DNA of 64,000 bases from Aquitalea pelogenes (GCF_001515305.1 NZ_LNQV01000014.1:35242-99241); one strand, 5' to 3'; shown: positions 18,015 to 29,180, numbered from the stretch's first letter. Translations and numbers: made by a program. The notes: generated by a model from the sequence alone, not told the origin.

Positions 18015-19109
18015 TTACTGTTCGTCCGCCAGCGCCTGGCACAGATCGGCCACCCGGGCAGCTGCGCCGGGGCGGGCCAATGCATGGGCATGGCTGGCAA
18101 GTTCCAGCAGACGGGGCCGGTCAAGACCAGCCAGAACGTCTGCCAGCTTTTGTGCTGTCATTTCCTGCTGCGGCAAATGGATGGCCGCGCCTTCCGCTGC
18201 CATCCACTTGGCGTTGTCACGCTGGTGCGCGGTGGTGGACACCACCAACGGCACCAGAATGCTGGCCACGCCAGCTGCGCACAGCTCGCTTACCGTAATG
18301 GCACCGGCGCGGCAGATGATCAGGTCGCAGTCGGCCAGGCGGCTGGGCATGTCATCGATAAACGGCAACAGCGTCACATCCTGTTCCAGACCGGCGGCAC
18401 GATAGGCTGCCTCCACCTCGGCAAAGTTCGCCTCCCCGGTCTGATGGGTCAGCTGCGGCCGCTTGTCCTCTGGCAGCAGTGCCAGCGCCTGCGGCAGGGT
18501 CTGATTCAACACCCGCGCACCCAGGCTGCCACCCACTACCAGCACCCGTAGCGGGCCACTGCGTCCGGCCATACGCTGTGCCGGAGCCGGCAGGGCTTCG
18601 ATTTCCTGGCGTACCGGGTTACCCGTTACCAGCGCCTTGGGCCCGCTCTTGGCTGCGCTGCCGTCAAAACCGCACACCAGCTTGCGGGCAAACGGCAGCA
18701 AGGCCTTGTTGCTCAACAGCAGGCTGGCATCGGCATTCACCAGTACCAGCGGCTTCCACAGCAGGCCGCTCATCACGCCACCGGGCAGGCAGACATAGCC
18801 GCCCATGCCCAATACCACATCCGGGCGATGACGCAGCAACAGCTGCGCCGAACGCACGAACGCACCGCACAACTGCAGCATGCCCTTGAGCGAGCCGATC
18901 AGGCCCTTGCCGCGCACACCATGGAATGCCAGCCGCTCCAGCGGGATGCCGGTGGGCGGCACCAGCTTGTTTTCCATGCCGCGCTCGGTACCCAGCCACA
19001 CCACTTTCCAGCCGCGCGCTTGCAGCGCTTTGGCCACGGCAAGGCCGGGGACAATGTGTCCGCCCGTACCTGCTGCCATTACCATGACCGTTCTGTTCGT
19101 CATCTTCAT
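18015..19109 (-). CDS. murG: UDP-GlcNAc:undecaprenyl-PP-MurNAc-pentapeptide transferase MurG
   Basis: Glycosyltransferase forming lipid II at the cytoplasmic face of the inner membrane. 364 residues with the first G-loop AGTGGHIVPGLAVAKAL, second glycine loop VVGGSLGARVLNQ and the UDP-GlcNAc site AGAITVSELCAAGVASILVPL. Start taken at the ATG at 19109, with AAGG 4 bases before; a second ATG two codons later is also possible. That ATG overlaps the stop codon of a vestigial ftsW 3' end (TGATG), which implies the ancestral arrangement was ftsW directly overlapping murG. Confidence 0.96.
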   Translation of the reverse strand: MKMTNRTVMVMAAGTGGHIVPGLAVAKALQARGWKVVWLGTERGMENKLVPPTGIPLERLAFHGVRGKGLIGSLKGMLQLCGAFVRSAQLLLRHRPDVVLGMGGYVCLPGGVMSGLLWKPLVLVNADASLLLSNKALLPFARKLVCGFDGSAAKSGPKALVTGNPVRQEIEALPAPAQRMAGRSGPLRVLVVGGSLGARVLNQTLPQALALLPEDKRPQLTHQTGEANFAEVEAAYRAAGLEQDVTLLPFIDDMPSRLADCDLIICRAGAITVSELCAAGVASILVPLVVSTTAHQRDNAKWMAAEGAAIHLPQQEMTAQKLADVLAGLDRPRLLELASHAHALARPGAAARVADLCQALADEQ

Positions 19110-19223
19110 CAAACCTTGTAACCGCGCATGATGCGCTGATTTTTGCTTCGTCCTGCGGCCTCGCAGAAACCGCCACCACCGGGCTTGCGCCCTTACGCGC
19201 CTGTCGGCGCTTGTCCTGCGTGA
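19109..19223 (-). repeat. Diverged duplicate of the ftsW 3' end plus three hairpins
   Basis: Just before murG, the minus strand at 19109-19141 encodes [10 protein letters not shown] and a stop, nearly the same as the true ftsW C-terminus [10 protein letters not shown] at 19224-19256. The two copies match at roughly 23 of 30 bases, so they are diverged. Between them lie three tetraloop hairpins: CTGCG/CGCAG (19153-19166), GGGC/GCCC (19181-19192) and GCGCC/GGCGC (19197-19210). The layout fits replacement of ftsW by a related allele with its own downstream sequence, leaving the old 3' end behind, or an old tandem duplication. Confidence 0.7.
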
Positions 19224-20381
19224 CTACACTTTGTAGCCACGCATGATGCGGCGGTTTTCATAATCAACCCGCAGCAGCACGGCCATGGCGATGAGGTTCA
19301 TCAGCATGGCCGAACCACCAAACGACATCAGCGGCAGGGTCAGGCCCTTGGTGGGCAACAGGCCCATGTTCACGCCGATGTTGAAAAACACCTGAATACC
19401 CAGCCAGATGCCCATGCCCTGCGCCACCAGCGCCTGGAAGAACCGTTCCAGCTTTTTCGATTCCACGCCGATGTGAAACGCACGTCGCACCACCCAGGCA
19501 TACAGGCCGATCACCACGCAGATGCCGACAAAGCCGAATTCTTCCGAAATCACCGCCATGATGAAGTCGGTATGGGCCTCGGGCAGGTAAAACAGCTTTT
19601 CAATACTGGAGCCCAATCCCACGCCATACCACTCACCCCGGCCAATGGCGATCAGCGAGTGCGACAGCTGGTAGCCCTTGCCATACGGGTCGTCCCACGG
19701 GTCCATGAAACCCAGTACCCGCTTGAGCCGGTATGGCGAGGAAATGATCAGCAGCACGATGGCCACCGCCGCCATCACCGCGAGGCCCGAGAAAATGCGC
19801 ATATTGATGCCGCCGAGGAACAGCACGCCCATGGCAATGGACATCACCACCATCAGGGCACCGAAGTCCGGCTCGCGCAGCAACAGGAAGGCCACCATCA
19901 CCATGGCGGCAAACATCGGCGCAAAGCCTTCTTTCAGGCTGTGCAGCTTGTGGGTTTTGCGCACGGTGTAATCGGCGGCGTAAATCACCGTGGCGAACTT
20001 CATGATTTCCGACGGCTGCAGGTTGAGCACGAACAGGTTGATCCAGCGGCGCGAACCGTTCACCACCCGGCCGATACCGGGAATCAGCACCAGCACCAGC
20101 AGCACGATGCCCAGCAGGAACAACTTGCCGGCGTATTTCTGCCAGATGCGGGTAGGTACCTGGAACATCACGTAGGATGCGGAAAGGCCGATCACCATGA
20201 AAATGATGTGGCGGATCAGGTAGAAATAACGGTTCTGCGTGGCAACATCGGCCTCGGCATAGGCAATCGACGCCGAATACACCATCACCAGGCTGATGGA
20301 CAGCAGCAGGGCCAGGGCCCAGGCCAATGCCTCGTCAAACGGTTTGATGGCGGTGTAGCGGCGCGCCGAGTGCACGATCAT
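19224..20381 (-). CDS. ftsW: Septal SEDS glycosyltransferase FtsW
   Basis: Polytopic SEDS-family peptidoglycan polymerase acting with FtsI at the septum. 385 residues and about ten membrane segments. Family features: [30 protein letters not shown], a long periplasmic loop with [15 protein letters not shown] and SEEFGFVG, and [17 protein letters not shown] near the C-terminus. The ATG overlaps the murD stop (ATGA). A degenerate second copy of its last ten codons lies downstream. Confidence 0.96.
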   Translation of the reverse strand: MIVHSARRYTAIKPFDEALAWALALLLSISLVMVYSASIAYAEADVATQNRYFYLIRHIIFMVIGLSASYVMFQVPTRIWQKYAGKLFLLGIVLLVLVLIPGIGRVVNGSRRWINLFVLNLQPSEIMKFATVIYAADYTVRKTHKLHSLKEGFAPMFAAMVMVAFLLLREPDFGALMVVMSIAMGVLFLGGINMRIFSGLAVMAAVAIVLLIISSPYRLKRVLGFMDPWDDPYGKGYQLSHSLIAIGRGEWYGVGLGSSIEKLFYLPEAHTDFIMAVISEEFGFVGICVVIGLYAWVVRRAFHIGVESKKLERFFQALVAQGMGIWLGIQVFFNIGVNMGLLPTKGLTLPLMSFGGSAMLMNLIAMAVLLRVDYENRRIMRGYKV

Positions 20382-21754
20382 GGCTGCCCCTTTCCGGTTG
20401 CGGCCTTGATCTGAGCCACGGTGTCGATAAACACCTGGGCGCGATGGGCGTAGTTGCGGAACATGTCCAGGCTGGCGCAGGCGGGCGACAGCAGCACCAC
20501 ATCACCCGGCTGAGCCAGTTCAGCTGCGGCGCGGGTGGCTTCTTCCAGCGTGGCGTAGTCGTGCAGCGCAACGCCGCTGTCGGCCAGTGCGGCACGGATG
20601 CGGCCGGCATCGCGGCCAATCAGCAATACGGCGCGGGCAATGCGCTGGCAAGCCGGTGCCAGCGGGCTGAAATCCTGGCCCTTGCCATCGCCACCGGCTA
20701 TCAGCACCACCTTGCGGGTCATGCCATTGAGGGCGGCCTCGGTAGCGCCGACATTGGTGCCTTTGGAATCGTCAATCCAGGCGATGCCGTCAAATTCGTC
20801 CACCAGCTCCACGCGGTGGGCCAGGCCCTCAAAGCTTTGCAAGCCTTGCAGCAGGGCAGTGCGGTCCAGTCCGATGCTGTCGCACAAGGCCAGCGCGGCC
20901 AGGGCGTTGGCGGCATTGTGCAGGCCTTGCAGTTGCAGGCTGGCTTGCGGCAGTACGGCCTCGCCCTGTGCGCTAAGCCAGTATTGACCGTCCTGCTGGA
21001 TCAGGCTGTATTCCACCGGCTGCTTGAGCGAGAACCACTTGACCACATGGCCGGGGCGCACCATGGCCGGGGCCAGGATGTCGTCGCGGTTCAGCACCTG
21101 CACACCCTGGCCGTTAAACACGGCCGTCTTGGCGTGGGCGTAGTCCAGCAGGTCGTTGTAGCGGTCCAGATGGTCTTCGGAAATATTCAGCACCGTGGCG
21201 GCATCGGCCGCGAGGCTGTACGTGGTTTCCAGCTGGAAGCTGGACAGCTCCAGCACCCACACGTCCGGCTGCTTGCCGGACTGTTCGCGTTCCAGCAGGG
21301 CTTCCAGTACCGCCAGGCCGATATTGCCGGCCACGATGGTATCCAGCCCGGCCTGCTGGCACAGATGGCCGACCAGACTGGTGACGGTGGTCTTGCCATT
21401 GGAACCGGTAATGGCAATCACCTTGCTGCCATTACCCTTGATGGCGCGGGCCAGCAATTCCACATCGCCCACCACTTCGCCACCGGCGCGACGGAAAGCA
21501 TCCACCGCCGGGTTTTTCAGCGGCACGCCGGGGCTGAGCACCAGCATGTCGACACCGGCAAAGGTGCTGGCATCGAATGCGCCGGCGCGCAGTTCGGCGT
21601 CCGGCACATGGCGCTGCAGTTCGGCCACGCGCTCGGGCGCGGGCTTGCTGTCGGCCACCACCACGCGTGCGCCGTGGGCAGCCAGATAGCGCGCGGCAGC
21701 CAGCCCCGAGCCTCCCAGCCCCACTACCGCGATGTGTCGATCAGCAAAGTTCAT
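20378..21754 (-). CDS. murD: UDP-N-acetylmuramoyl-L-alanine--D-glutamate ligase MurD
   Basis: Adds D-glutamate to UDP-MurNAc-L-Ala. 458 residues with the N-terminal nucleotide-binding fold ([16 protein letters not shown]), the ATP loop [13 protein letters not shown], the central metal-binding region ([11 protein letters not shown]) and the C-terminal domain ([36 protein letters not shown]). Overlaps ftsW by 4 bases and is 12 bases after mraY. Confidence 0.97.
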   Translation of the reverse strand: MNFADRHIAVVGLGGSGLAAARYLAAHGARVVVADSKPAPERVAELQRHVPDAELRAGAFDASTFAGVDMLVLSPGVPLKNPAVDAFRRAGGEVVGDVELLARAIKGNGSKVIAITGSNGKTTVTSLVGHLCQQAGLDTIVAGNIGLAVLEALLEREQSGKQPDVWVLELSSFQLETTYSLAADAATVLNISEDHLDRYNDLLDYAHAKTAVFNGQGVQVLNRDDILAPAMVRPGHVVKWFSLKQPVEYSLIQQDGQYWLSAQGEAVLPQASLQLQGLHNAANALAALALCDSIGLDRTALLQGLQSFEGLAHRVELVDEFDGIAWIDDSKGTNVGATEAALNGMTRKVVLIAGGDGKGQDFSPLAPACQRIARAVLLIGRDAGRIRAALADSGVALHDYATLEEATRAAAELAQPGDVVLLSPACASLDMFRNYAHRAQVFIDTVAQIKAATGKGQP

Positions 21755-21766
21755 GAGCCCTTGTCC

Positions 21767-22852
21767 TTAACGCAATTTCAGTGAAGCCAGGCCAGCGAGC
21801 ACCAGCATCATGGTGACAATCCAGAAGCGCACCACCACCTGGGTTTCCTTCCAGCCCTTCAATTCGTAGTGGTGATGCAGCGGTGCCATGCGGAACACGC
21901 GTTTGCCGGTAAGCTTGAACGAAGCCACCTGGATCATCACCGACAGTGCTTCCATCACGAACAGACCGCCCATGATGAACAGCACGATTTCCTGACGCAC
22001 GATCACCGCCACGGTGCCCAGTGCCGCGCCCAGCGCCAGTGCGCCGACATCGCCCATGAACACCTGTGCCGGATAGGCGTTGAACCACAAGAAGCCCAGG
22101 CAAGCCCCGCAGATGGCGGCACAGAACACCACGACCTCATGTGCACCGGGAATGAAGGGCAGGCCCAGATATTTGGAAAACACCACGTGGCCAGCCACGT
22201 AAGCGAAGATGGACAGGCCGGAGGCCACCATCACCACCGGCAGCGCCGCCAGGCCGTCCAGGCCATCCGTCAGGTTGACCGCATTGGAGGTGCCGACAAT
22301 CACCAGATAGGTCAGCACGCAGAAGCCGACCACGCCCAGCGGGTAAGCCACGGTCTTGAAGAAGGGCACGATGAACTCCGTGGAGGCCGGCAGCTTGGCG
22401 GTGGCAATCAGGAAAATACCCGCCGCAATGGCGATGGTGGATTGCCATACCATCTTGAATTTGGCCGACACGCCTTTCGGGTCCTTGTACACCACCTTGC
22501 GCCAGTCATCGTAAAAGCCCAGCGCACCGGTACCCAGCATCACACCCAGCAGCAGCCAGACATATTTGTTGGACAGGTCCGCCCACAACAGGGTGGTGAT
22601 GGTGATGGACAGCATGATCAGCGAACCGCCCATGGTCGGCGTACCGGCCTTGACCAGATGGCTTTGCGGACCGTCGTTGCGCACGGCCTGGCCGACTTTC
22701 AGCTCGGTCAGTTTGCGGATGACCCACGGCCCCATCATCAGCGAGATGGTCAGCGAGGTGAGCGCAGCCATCACCGCACGCAGGGTGACGTAGTAGACAA
22801 CGTTGAAAGTCCGGATATGAGAACCCAGCAGATCGGCTAGCCAGAGCAGCAC
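21767..22852 (-). CDS. mraY: Phospho-MurNAc-pentapeptide transferase MraY
   Basis: Integral membrane enzyme making lipid I from UDP-MurNAc-pentapeptide and undecaprenyl phosphate. 361 residues, about ten helices, with catalytic aspartates in GFYDDWRKV and in [10 protein letters not shown], plus [15 protein letters not shown] and the histidine loop [13 protein letters not shown]. It starts with GTG at 22852, preceded by GGAG 7 bases upstream and 1 base after the murF stop codon. Confidence 0.97.
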   Translation of the reverse strand: MLLWLADLLGSHIRTFNVVYYVTLRAVMAALTSLTISLMMGPWVIRKLTELKVGQAVRNDGPQSHLVKAGTPTMGGSLIMLSITITTLLWADLSNKYVWLLLGVMLGTGALGFYDDWRKVVYKDPKGVSAKFKMVWQSTIAIAAGIFLIATAKLPASTEFIVPFFKTVAYPLGVVGFCVLTYLVIVGTSNAVNLTDGLDGLAALPVVMVASGLSIFAYVAGHVVFSKYLGLPFIPGAHEVVVFCAAICGACLGFLWFNAYPAQVFMGDVGALALGAALGTVAVIVRQEIVLFIMGGLFVMEALSVMIQVASFKLTGKRVFRMAPLHHHYELKGWKETQVVVRFWIVTMMLVLAGLASLKLR

Positions 22853-22853
22853 C

Positions 22854-24230
22854 TTACACTCCCTCTTCTTGTTGTTTTGCGGTCGTCAGGTGTTCCACCA
22901 CCCGTTCCATACGCATGAAGCGCGAGCCTTTCACCAGCACGGAAGCTCCCGCTTGCAAATTGGCGTCCAGCCAGCTGGCCAACGCCGTGAAATCATCAAA
23001 ACTGTGTGCGCCGTCGCCAAAGGCGGCGGCAGCGTGATGGCTGAGTTCGCCCAGCGTCACCAGCTGTGCAATGCCGCGCAGGCGGGCGTGCTCACCCACC
23101 TCGGCATGCATTTGCGCTGCAGTCTCGCCCAGCTCGCCGATATCACCCATGACAAAGCAGTGCGGTGCGGGCAAACCGGCCAGCACGTCGATACCGGCTT
23201 TCATCGAATCCGGATTGGCGTTGTAGCTGTCGTCAATCACCACGCCGCCGTGACGGCCGGTTTTCTGTTGCAGACGGCCCTTGGCATTACCGAACACCGC
23301 CAGACCGGCAGCAATGGCCGCCAGCGGCACGTCCAGCGCCAGGGCCATGGCCGCTGCGGCCAGCGCATTGCGCACATTGTGTTCGCCCGGTGCCGGCAGG
23401 CTGATGGCCTGCTCGCCTTGCGGGCTGCACAGGGTAAAGCGGCTGCCCAGTGCCTGCAGGCTGATGTCACGCGCGCTGATGTCCGCCTGCTGCTGCAGGC
23501 CGAAGCTGCAGATGCGGTGCGTACCGGCGGCAGCACGGAACAGCGCAATATTGGCGTCATCGGCATTGACGATGGCCACGCCGTCCGCTGGCAGGCCGGA
23601 GAAGATTTCCGCCTTGGCACGGGCGATGTCGGCGGTATCGGCAAAATGGCCGATGTGGGCACGCATGGCATTGTTGACCAGTGCCACTTGCGGACGGGCC
23701 AGGCTGCTCAGATAAGTCAGCTCGCCGTGGTGGTTCATGCCCATTTCCAGCACCGCATAGCGGTGGGCGGCAGTCAGCCCCAGCAAGGTCAGCGGCAGGC
23801 CGATGTCGTTGTTGAAGTTGCCGGCGGTAGCGTGCACCGCCTGCTCTCCGGCATGGGCCTTGAGAATGGCGCTGAGCATTTCCTTGACCGTGGTCTTGCC
23901 ATTGGAGCCGGTAATGCCCACGCGCAGTGCCGGCAGGGCGGCGGCCCAGCCGGCAGCCAGACGACCCAGCGCCAGCCGGGTGTCGTCCACCTTGATCAGG
24001 CTGGCGTTGTCGAGCGCAAAGTCCTCTGCCACCAGCGCAGCGACGGCTCCGCGCGCCAGTACATCGGCCACAAAGTCATGTGCATCAAAACGCTCGCCCT
24101 TGAGCGCGACAAACAAATCGCCCGGCTGTACGGCACGGCTGTCGGTCACCACGCGGCTCAAACGGGCTTGCCCGTCTGCGCCCGACAGGGTGCCAACTGC
24201 CCAGTGCGCGGCCTGCTGCAAGGTCATCAT
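22854..24230 (-). CDS. murF: UDP-MurNAc-tripeptide--D-Ala-D-Ala ligase MurF
   Basis: Adds the D-Ala-D-Ala dipeptide made by Ddl, completing the pentapeptide. 458 residues from the ATG at 24230, which overlaps the murE stop (ATGA). Motifs: [22 protein letters not shown] loop [26 protein letters not shown] and the C-terminal [19 protein letters not shown]. The open frame extends 49 codons upstream into murE without meaning. Confidence 0.97.
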   Translation of the reverse strand: MMTLQQAAHWAVGTLSGADGQARLSRVVTDSRAVQPGDLFVALKGERFDAHDFVADVLARGAVAALVAEDFALDNASLIKVDDTRLALGRLAAGWAAALPALRVGITGSNGKTTVKEMLSAILKAHAGEQAVHATAGNFNNDIGLPLTLLGLTAAHRYAVLEMGMNHHGELTYLSSLARPQVALVNNAMRAHIGHFADTADIARAKAEIFSGLPADGVAIVNADDANIALFRAAAGTHRICSFGLQQQADISARDISLQALGSRFTLCSPQGEQAISLPAPGEHNVRNALAAAAMALALDVPLAAIAAGLAVFGNAKGRLQQKTGRHGGVVIDDSYNANPDSMKAGIDVLAGLPAPHCFVMGDIGELGETAAQMHAEVGEHARLRGIAQLVTLGELSHHAAAAFGDGAHSFDDFTALASWLDANLQAGASVLVKGSRFMRMERVVEHLTTAKQQEEGV

Positions 24231-25705
24231 GCCTTGTCTCCCCAGGCCGTCAGCGCTTCTTCGGCAATGCGGAAATCGGAGAACGGGTGTTTCACACCGC
24301 CGATATCCTGGTATTCCTCGTGACCCTTGCCGGCAATCAGCACGATATCGCCCGCCTGCGCCTGACTCACCGCCCAATGAATGGCGGCGGCACGGTCGGC
24401 TTCAACATGACCGGGATGGCTCATGCCGGCCAGAATGTGGTCGATGATGGTTTGCGGGTTTTCGGTACGCGGATTGTCGCTGGTCACCACCGCCACATCG
24501 GCGATGCGCTCGGCGATTTCGCCCATCATCGGGCGCTTGCCCGGATCGCGGTCGCCACCGCAACCGAACACGCAATACAGCTTGCTGCCTGCGGGGCGGA
24601 TATCGGCCAGCGTGGCCAGTGCCTTTTCCAGCGCATCCGGGGTATGAGCGTAATCAATCACCACCAGTGGTTCGTGACTGCCGCCAATGCTCTGCATGCG
24701 GCCACGCGCCGGCTGGATGCGTGCCATCACGGCGGCAGCGTCCGCCAGGCTGATGCCGTTGACACACAGGGTGGCGAGACAGGCCAGCAGGTTGCTGGCA
24801 TTGAACCGGCCTACCAGACCGGTTCGCACCTCTACCTCGCCCCATGGCGTGGTGACCCGCAGTTGCAGACCATCCAGATTTGCCGTCAGGCTGAGCGGGC
24901 GCACATCGCCCTGGGTCAGGCCGTAGCTGACTACCCGGGTCTGGCTGGCATCGATGTCCTGCACCAGCTGGCGGCCAAACGGGTCGTCCACATTGATGAC
25001 CGCATGCTTGAGGCCTTCCCAGTGGAACAGCTTGGCCTTGGCCGCGCCGTAGGCTTCCATGCTGCCGTGGTAGTCCAGATGATCGCGGGTCAGATTGGTG
25101 AATACCGCAGTGGCAAAACTCACACCGTTCACCCGTGCCTGGTCCAGGCCATGGCTGGATACTTCCATGGTCACCACATGCGCGCCCTGACGACGGTATT
25201 CGGCCAGTTTTTGCTGCACGGTGACCGGGTCCGGTGTGGTGTGTGTGGTTTGGGTCAGTTCGCCATAAAAACCGTTACCCACGGTGCCGATCAAGGCGGC
25301 TTTCTGGCCCAGCAAGGAAAACGCCTGCGCCAGCCAGTGGGAGATGGAAGTCTTGCCATTGGTGCCGGTAATGCCGATCACCGTCATCGCCTGGCTGGGC
25401 TGGCCATAAACATGTGCGGCCACCATGCCGGCCCGCTCGCGCAGAGCGGGGACAGGCAGGTTGGGGATTTGCCAGTCCGGATTCCAGCTGAATCCGTCGG
25501 CGGCATCCCACAGTACGGCAGCCGCACCTTTTTCCAGCGCGGCAGGGATGAAGTCGCGGCCATCGGTGTATTCACCGCGGCAGGCCAGGAAGACATCGCC
25601 GGGCAATACACGGCGGCTGTCCGCTTCTACCCGTTTGATGGGGAAGCCCAGCTGGTTCAGTTCTGCCGGATCCCAGTCCGGCAAGCTTGTCAGGCGACTT
25701 TTCAT
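24227..25705 (-). CDS. murE: UDP-MurNAc-L-Ala-D-Glu--meso-diaminopimelate ligase MurE
   Basis: Adds the third stem residue. The motif DNPRTENP marks the meso-diaminopimelate-specific type (lysine-specific enzymes differ at this site), so the wall is inferred to be mDAP-type. 492 residues from the ATG at 25705; a TTG 15 bases upstream is in frame but overlaps the end of ftsI. Also seen: EADSRRVLPGDVFLACRGEYTDG, ATP loop ITGTNGKTSISHW, TTPDPVTVQQ and FTNLTRDHLDYHG. Confidence 0.96.
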   Translation of the reverse strand: MKSRLTSLPDWDPAELNQLGFPIKRVEADSRRVLPGDVFLACRGEYTDGRDFIPAALEKGAAAVLWDAADGFSWNPDWQIPNLPVPALRERAGMVAAHVYGQPSQAMTVIGITGTNGKTSISHWLAQAFSLLGQKAALIGTVGNGFYGELTQTTHTTPDPVTVQQKLAEYRRQGAHVVTMEVSSHGLDQARVNGVSFATAVFTNLTRDHLDYHGSMEAYGAAKAKLFHWEGLKHAVINVDDPFGRQLVQDIDASQTRVVSYGLTQGDVRPLSLTANLDGLQLRVTTPWGEVEVRTGLVGRFNASNLLACLATLCVNGISLADAAAVMARIQPARGRMQSIGGSHEPLVVIDYAHTPDALEKALATLADIRPAGSKLYCVFGCGGDRDPGKRPMMGEIAERIADVAVVTSDNPRTENPQTIIDHILAGMSHPGHVEADRAAAIHWAVSQAQAGDIVLIAGKGHEEYQDIGGVKHPFSDFRIAEEALTAWGDKA

Positions 25706-25716
25706 GTTCTGTTTCT

Positions 25717-27468
25717 TCAAAAATCCGCAGGGACCGGAGTGGAATCCGGCAGCAAGCTGTTATTGGACGGCTCGTCCGGCTGCACATTCAGCACGCGCAG
25801 CGCGCCGCCAGCCACCTGGGAAAACACCGGCGCGGAAATGGCACCGCCGTAGTATTTGCCGGCCGTGGGTTCATCAATCATCACGGCCACGATCAGTTTG
25901 GGGTTCTTGCCCGGGGCAAAGCCGATGAACAGTGCGCGGTGCTTGTTGGCCACATAAGTGCGGCCTTCCAGCTTGCGCGCGGTACCGCTCTTGCCGCCGA
26001 TGCTGTAACCGATGATGCGGCCGCCAACGGCACCGCCACCCGGTTCGCTGTTGGCGACCAGCAGGTCATGCATTTCGTGGGCGGTTTTTTCGCCCAGCAC
26101 CCGCTTGCCCGGCATCGGGTTGTTGGTCTTGTACAGCGAGATGGGCAGCATCACGCCATCATTGGTAAAGATGGTGTAGGCCCGCGCCATCTGGATCAGG
26201 CTGACCGACACGCCATAGCCAAAGGACATGGTGGCCTGTTCGATGGGCCGCCAGTTCTTCCAGTCGCGCAGGCGTCCGGCTGCTTCACCAGGAAAGCCGG
26301 TATTGGGTGCGCGGCCAAAGCCCAGCGAGTCGTAGTAGGTCCAGAAATCCTGCGGGCTGCTCAACAGCGCCAGCTTGCTGGTACCGACGTTGGACGACTT
26401 CTGGATGATGCCCAGGATGTTCAGGCTGGGTTGTGGCGACACATCACGGATGGTGGCCGGGCCAATCATGTAGGTGTGGGTATCCAGCACCGAGTTGACT
26501 GTGGTCTTGCCGTGTTCCAGCGCCAGCGAGATCGACAGCGGCTTCATGGTGGAACCCGGCTCGAACAGGTCGATCACCGCGCGGTTGCGCAGCATTTCCG
26601 GCGTGGTGCCAACCCGGTTGTTGGGGTTGAACGAAGGGTAATTGGCCAATGCCAGCAGCTCGCCGGACTTGGCATCCAGCACCACCACACTGCCGGCCTT
26701 GGCCTTGTTTTCTTCCACAGCCGCCTTGATTTCGCGGTAAGCCAGATACTGGATGCGGTGATCCACCGCCAGGGCCAGGGTCTGCCCGTCCTTGGGCGGT
26801 TCAATGGCGGCGACATCTTCAATGATGTGGCCACGGCGATCCTTGATCACCACGCGGCGGCCATCCTTGCCAGCCAGCATTTTTTCGCGTGCCAGCTCTA
26901 CCCCTTCCTGGCCTTTGCCATCCACCCCGGTGAAACCGATGATGTGGGAGATGATTTCGCCAGCCGGGTAAAAACGGCGGTATTCCTGTTGTTTGGCAAT
27001 GCCGGGAATGCCCAGCGCCATCACCTTGTCAGCCAGCTCCGGGCTGATCTGGCGCTTGATGTAGACGAATTCCTTCTTGCGGTCAGACAGCTTGGTAGCC
27101 AGCTCTTCCGGGCTGATGTCCAAAAGGCTGCCCAGCTCGCGCAACTTTGCCGGGGGGATGGGTTCCATGTCGGCCGGGCTGGCCCAGATGGTTTGCACCG
27201 GCGAGCTGATGGCCAAGGGTTCGCCATTGCGGTCGGTAATCACCCCGCGGTTGGCTTCCAGCGTCATCGCGCGGCGGAAACGGGCCTCACCCTGGCCTTG
27301 CAGGAAGTCCTGCTGCACCACTTGCAGGTAAATGGCGCGGCCGATCAGCGCCAGAAACAGCATGCCAAGCATCAGCAAGACAAAACGCACACGCCCTGCC
27401 GTCATTTTCAGGGCAGGGCTGGCATCCGCAATGCGTTCACGCTGGTGGGCCGAGTAGCTGGTGCGCAT
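25717..27468 (-). CDS. ftsI: Septal transpeptidase FtsI (PBP3)
   Basis: Class B penicillin-binding protein cross-linking septal peptidoglycan, partner of FtsW. 583 residues: one N-terminal membrane helix (FVLLMLGMLFLALIGRAIYL), the dimerisation/pedestal domain (RGVITDRNGEPLA) and the transpeptidase domain with active-site STMK (EPGSTMKPL), SSN (IIQKSSNVG) and KSGT (GGKSGTARKL). Starts at ATG 27468, sharing one base with the ftsL stop (TGATG). Confidence 0.97.
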   Translation of the reverse strand: MRTSYSAHQRERIADASPALKMTAGRVRFVLLMLGMLFLALIGRAIYLQVVQQDFLQGQGEARFRRAMTLEANRGVITDRNGEPLAISSPVQTIWASPADMEPIPPAKLRELGSLLDISPEELATKLSDRKKEFVYIKRQISPELADKVMALGIPGIAKQQEYRRFYPAGEIISHIIGFTGVDGKGQEGVELAREKMLAGKDGRRVVIKDRRGHIIEDVAAIEPPKDGQTLALAVDHRIQYLAYREIKAAVEENKAKAGSVVVLDAKSGELLALANYPSFNPNNRVGTTPEMLRNRAVIDLFEPGSTMKPLSISLALEHGKTTVNSVLDTHTYMIGPATIRDVSPQPSLNILGIIQKSSNVGTSKLALLSSPQDFWTYYDSLGFGRAPNTGFPGEAAGRLRDWKNWRPIEQATMSFGYGVSVSLIQMARAYTIFTNDGVMLPISLYKTNNPMPGKRVLGEKTAHEMHDLLVANSEPGGGAVGGRIIGYSIGGKSGTARKLEGRTYVANKHRALFIGFAPGKNPKLIVAVMIDEPTAGKYYGGAISAPVFSQVAGGALRVLNVQPDEPSNNSLLPDSTPVPADF

Positions 27469-27740
27469 CAGGCTCCTCCCCGCGGGGTAATGACCTGGAT
27501 CTGGCGCGGGTCGGGCGTGTGCATGCCCAGACGGGTGCTGGCGGCTTTTTCAATCACCGCATGGGCACCCCAGGTACTTTGCTCCAGTTGCAACTGGCCA
27601 TACTCCACTTCCAGCTGCTGGGCGGATTTCTGCTCTTTCTGCAGGTCGCTGTACAGCCTGCGCGACACGTGCTGGGACGTGACCACCGACCAGGCGGACA
27701 CCACCACAAGAGTCAGGAGAATCGCGCACAGACGGTTCAT
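27468..27740 (-). CDS. ftsL: Cell division protein FtsL
   Basis: Short bitopic divisome protein that joins FtsB and FtsQ and activates FtsWI. 90 residues: an N-terminal membrane helix ([19 protein letters not shown]) then a coiled-coil segment ([24 protein letters not shown] without prolines) and a short tail. Identified by size, topology and its position between rsmH and ftsI. Overlaps rsmH by 4 bases. Confidence 0.93.
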   Translation of the reverse strand: MNRLCAILLTLVVVSAWSVVTSQHVSRRLYSDLQKEQKSAQQLEVEYGQLQLEQSTWGAHAVIEKAASTRLGMHTPDPRQIQVITPRGGA

Positions 27741-28699
27741 GCATCCCCCTCACGCCACGGCGCAGCCGTGCGTTGGGCAACACGCATGATGGCACTGCGC
27801 GAACGGGGGTTTTCACGGATCTCTTCTTCGTTGGCGCGCACGGCCTTGCCTACGCTGTTGAGTGGGGGCTGGGCCATGTCTTCGGCCCGCACCATCACCC
27901 AGCTGGGCAGCTTTTCCACACTGCTGGCATCGCGCAGGTATTGCTTGACGATGCGGTCTTCCAGCGAGTGGAAGCTGATGATGGCCAGACGGCCGTCTTC
28001 AGCCAGATGGCGCGCCGCCTGCGGCAGGACGGCCTTGAGCTCGTCCAGCTCGCGGTTCACAAAGATCCGGATCGCCTGGAAGGTACGCGTGGCTGGGTCC
28101 TGACCCGGTTCCCGAGTACGGACGTTTTTCCCAACGAGCAAGGCGAGCTCACGCGTGGTCTGGATGGGAGCGAGCTCCCGTTGCGCAACAATGGCTGCTG
28201 CGATCTTGCGAGCAAACCGCTCTTCACCATAAGTCTTGATGACCTCTTTGATTTCGTCTTCTTCCGCACTGGCCAGCCACTGGGCGGCGGTAATGCCGCG
28301 GGTGGTGTCCATGCGCATGTCCAGCGGCGCGTCGAAACGGAAACTGAATCCGCGACGGCCATCGTCGATCTGTGGCGAGGACACGCCCAGATCCATCAAT
28401 ACACCATTCACCGTGGCCACACCCAGGCGGGCCAGTTCCTGACCCAGGGTCTCGAAACCGTTGTGGACAATGGTGAAACGGCTGTCTTCTGCCGCCAGCC
28501 GTTCGGCTTCGGCGATGGCTTCCGGATCCTTGTCAAAGGCAATCAGCCGGCCTTCGGGGCCCAGCCGTGACAGGATCAAGCGGCTATGACCACCTCGGCC
28601 AAAGGTGCAGTCGACGTACACGCCATCAGGTTTGATGGCGAGTGCTTCGACAGCCTCGGCAAGCAGCACCGTGCGATGCACGAACGGGGTGGGGTTCAC
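27737..28699 (-). CDS. rsmH: 16S rRNA (cytosine-1402-N4)-methyltransferase RsmH
   Basis: Methylates C1402 in the decoding centre of 16S rRNA with S-adenosylmethionine. 320 residues; the MraW signatures are [14 protein letters not shown], the SAM-binding [34 protein letters not shown] and the C-terminal [10 protein letters not shown]. It starts with GTG at 28699, overlapping the mraZ stop by 4 bases (GTGA). Formerly mraW. Confidence 0.97.
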   Translation of the reverse strand: MNPTPFVHRTVLLAEAVEALAIKPDGVYVDCTFGRGGHSRLILSRLGPEGRLIAFDKDPEAIAEAERLAAEDSRFTIVHNGFETLGQELARLGVATVNGVLMDLGVSSPQIDDGRRGFSFRFDAPLDMRMDTTRGITAAQWLASAEEDEIKEVIKTYGEERFARKIAAAIVAQRELAPIQTTRELALLVGKNVRTREPGQDPATRTFQAIRIFVNRELDELKAVLPQAARHLAEDGRLAIISFHSLEDRIVKQYLRDASSVEKLPSWVMVRAEDMAQPPLNSVGKAVRANEEEIRENPRSRSAIMRVAQRTAAPWREGDA

Positions 28700-29142
28700 A
28701 GCGTAAAGTCTCCAAGATGTTGTGCCAGGTCGGCTTGGTCTATTGCCAGGGCGTCATTGGTCTGGCTGTCCCATTCCTCGGCATTCCACAGCTCGAAGCG
28801 GTTACCCATGCCCACCAGTGCCACGTCCTTGTCGAGGCCGACCAGATCGCGCAGGCGGGAGGGAAGCAGGATGCGTCCGGCGCTGTCCATTTCCAGCGTT
28901 TCTGCGTGGCCAAGCACGAGGCGCTGGTAGCGTTTCAGCGTGGGATTGCCGGTGGGAAGGGCGAGAAGGCGGGCTTCGACCGGACGCCAGTTGGGTTCGG
29001 GGTAAATCAGCAGATGATCGGGAGATTCGAGGGTCACCACCAGCTTGTGGCCAAACGCGGACAGCAGTGTCTCACGGTGTCTGGCCGGAATGGCCAAACG
29101 ACCCTTGCTATCAAGAGAGACAATGCTGACGCCACCAATCAT
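28696..29142 (-). CDS. mraZ: Transcriptional regulator MraZ
   Basis: Ring-forming AbrB-fold DNA-binding protein that controls its own cluster. 148 residues with two MraZ domains, each with the DxxGR signature ([15 protein letters not shown] near the N-terminus and [16 protein letters not shown] in the second half). First gene of the mra/fts/mur cluster. The repeated TGGGN-type boxes that MraZ proteins bind lie directly upstream. Confidence 0.96.
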   Translation of the reverse strand: MIGGVSIVSLDSKGRLAIPARHRETLLSAFGHKLVVTLESPDHLLIYPEPNWRPVEARLLALPTGNPTLKRYQRLVLGHAETLEMDSAGRILLPSRLRDLVGLDKDVALVGMGNRFELWNAEEWDSQTNDALAIDQADLAQHLGDFTL

Positions 29143-29180
29143 GAGCTGGAAACCACCGCTGAAAGTTGAGGGGCCGTCGC

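Noticed and set aside
25687..27789. 700-residue plus-strand open frame
   Set aside because: Exact antisense of ftsI, which has all its motifs and proper operon junctions.
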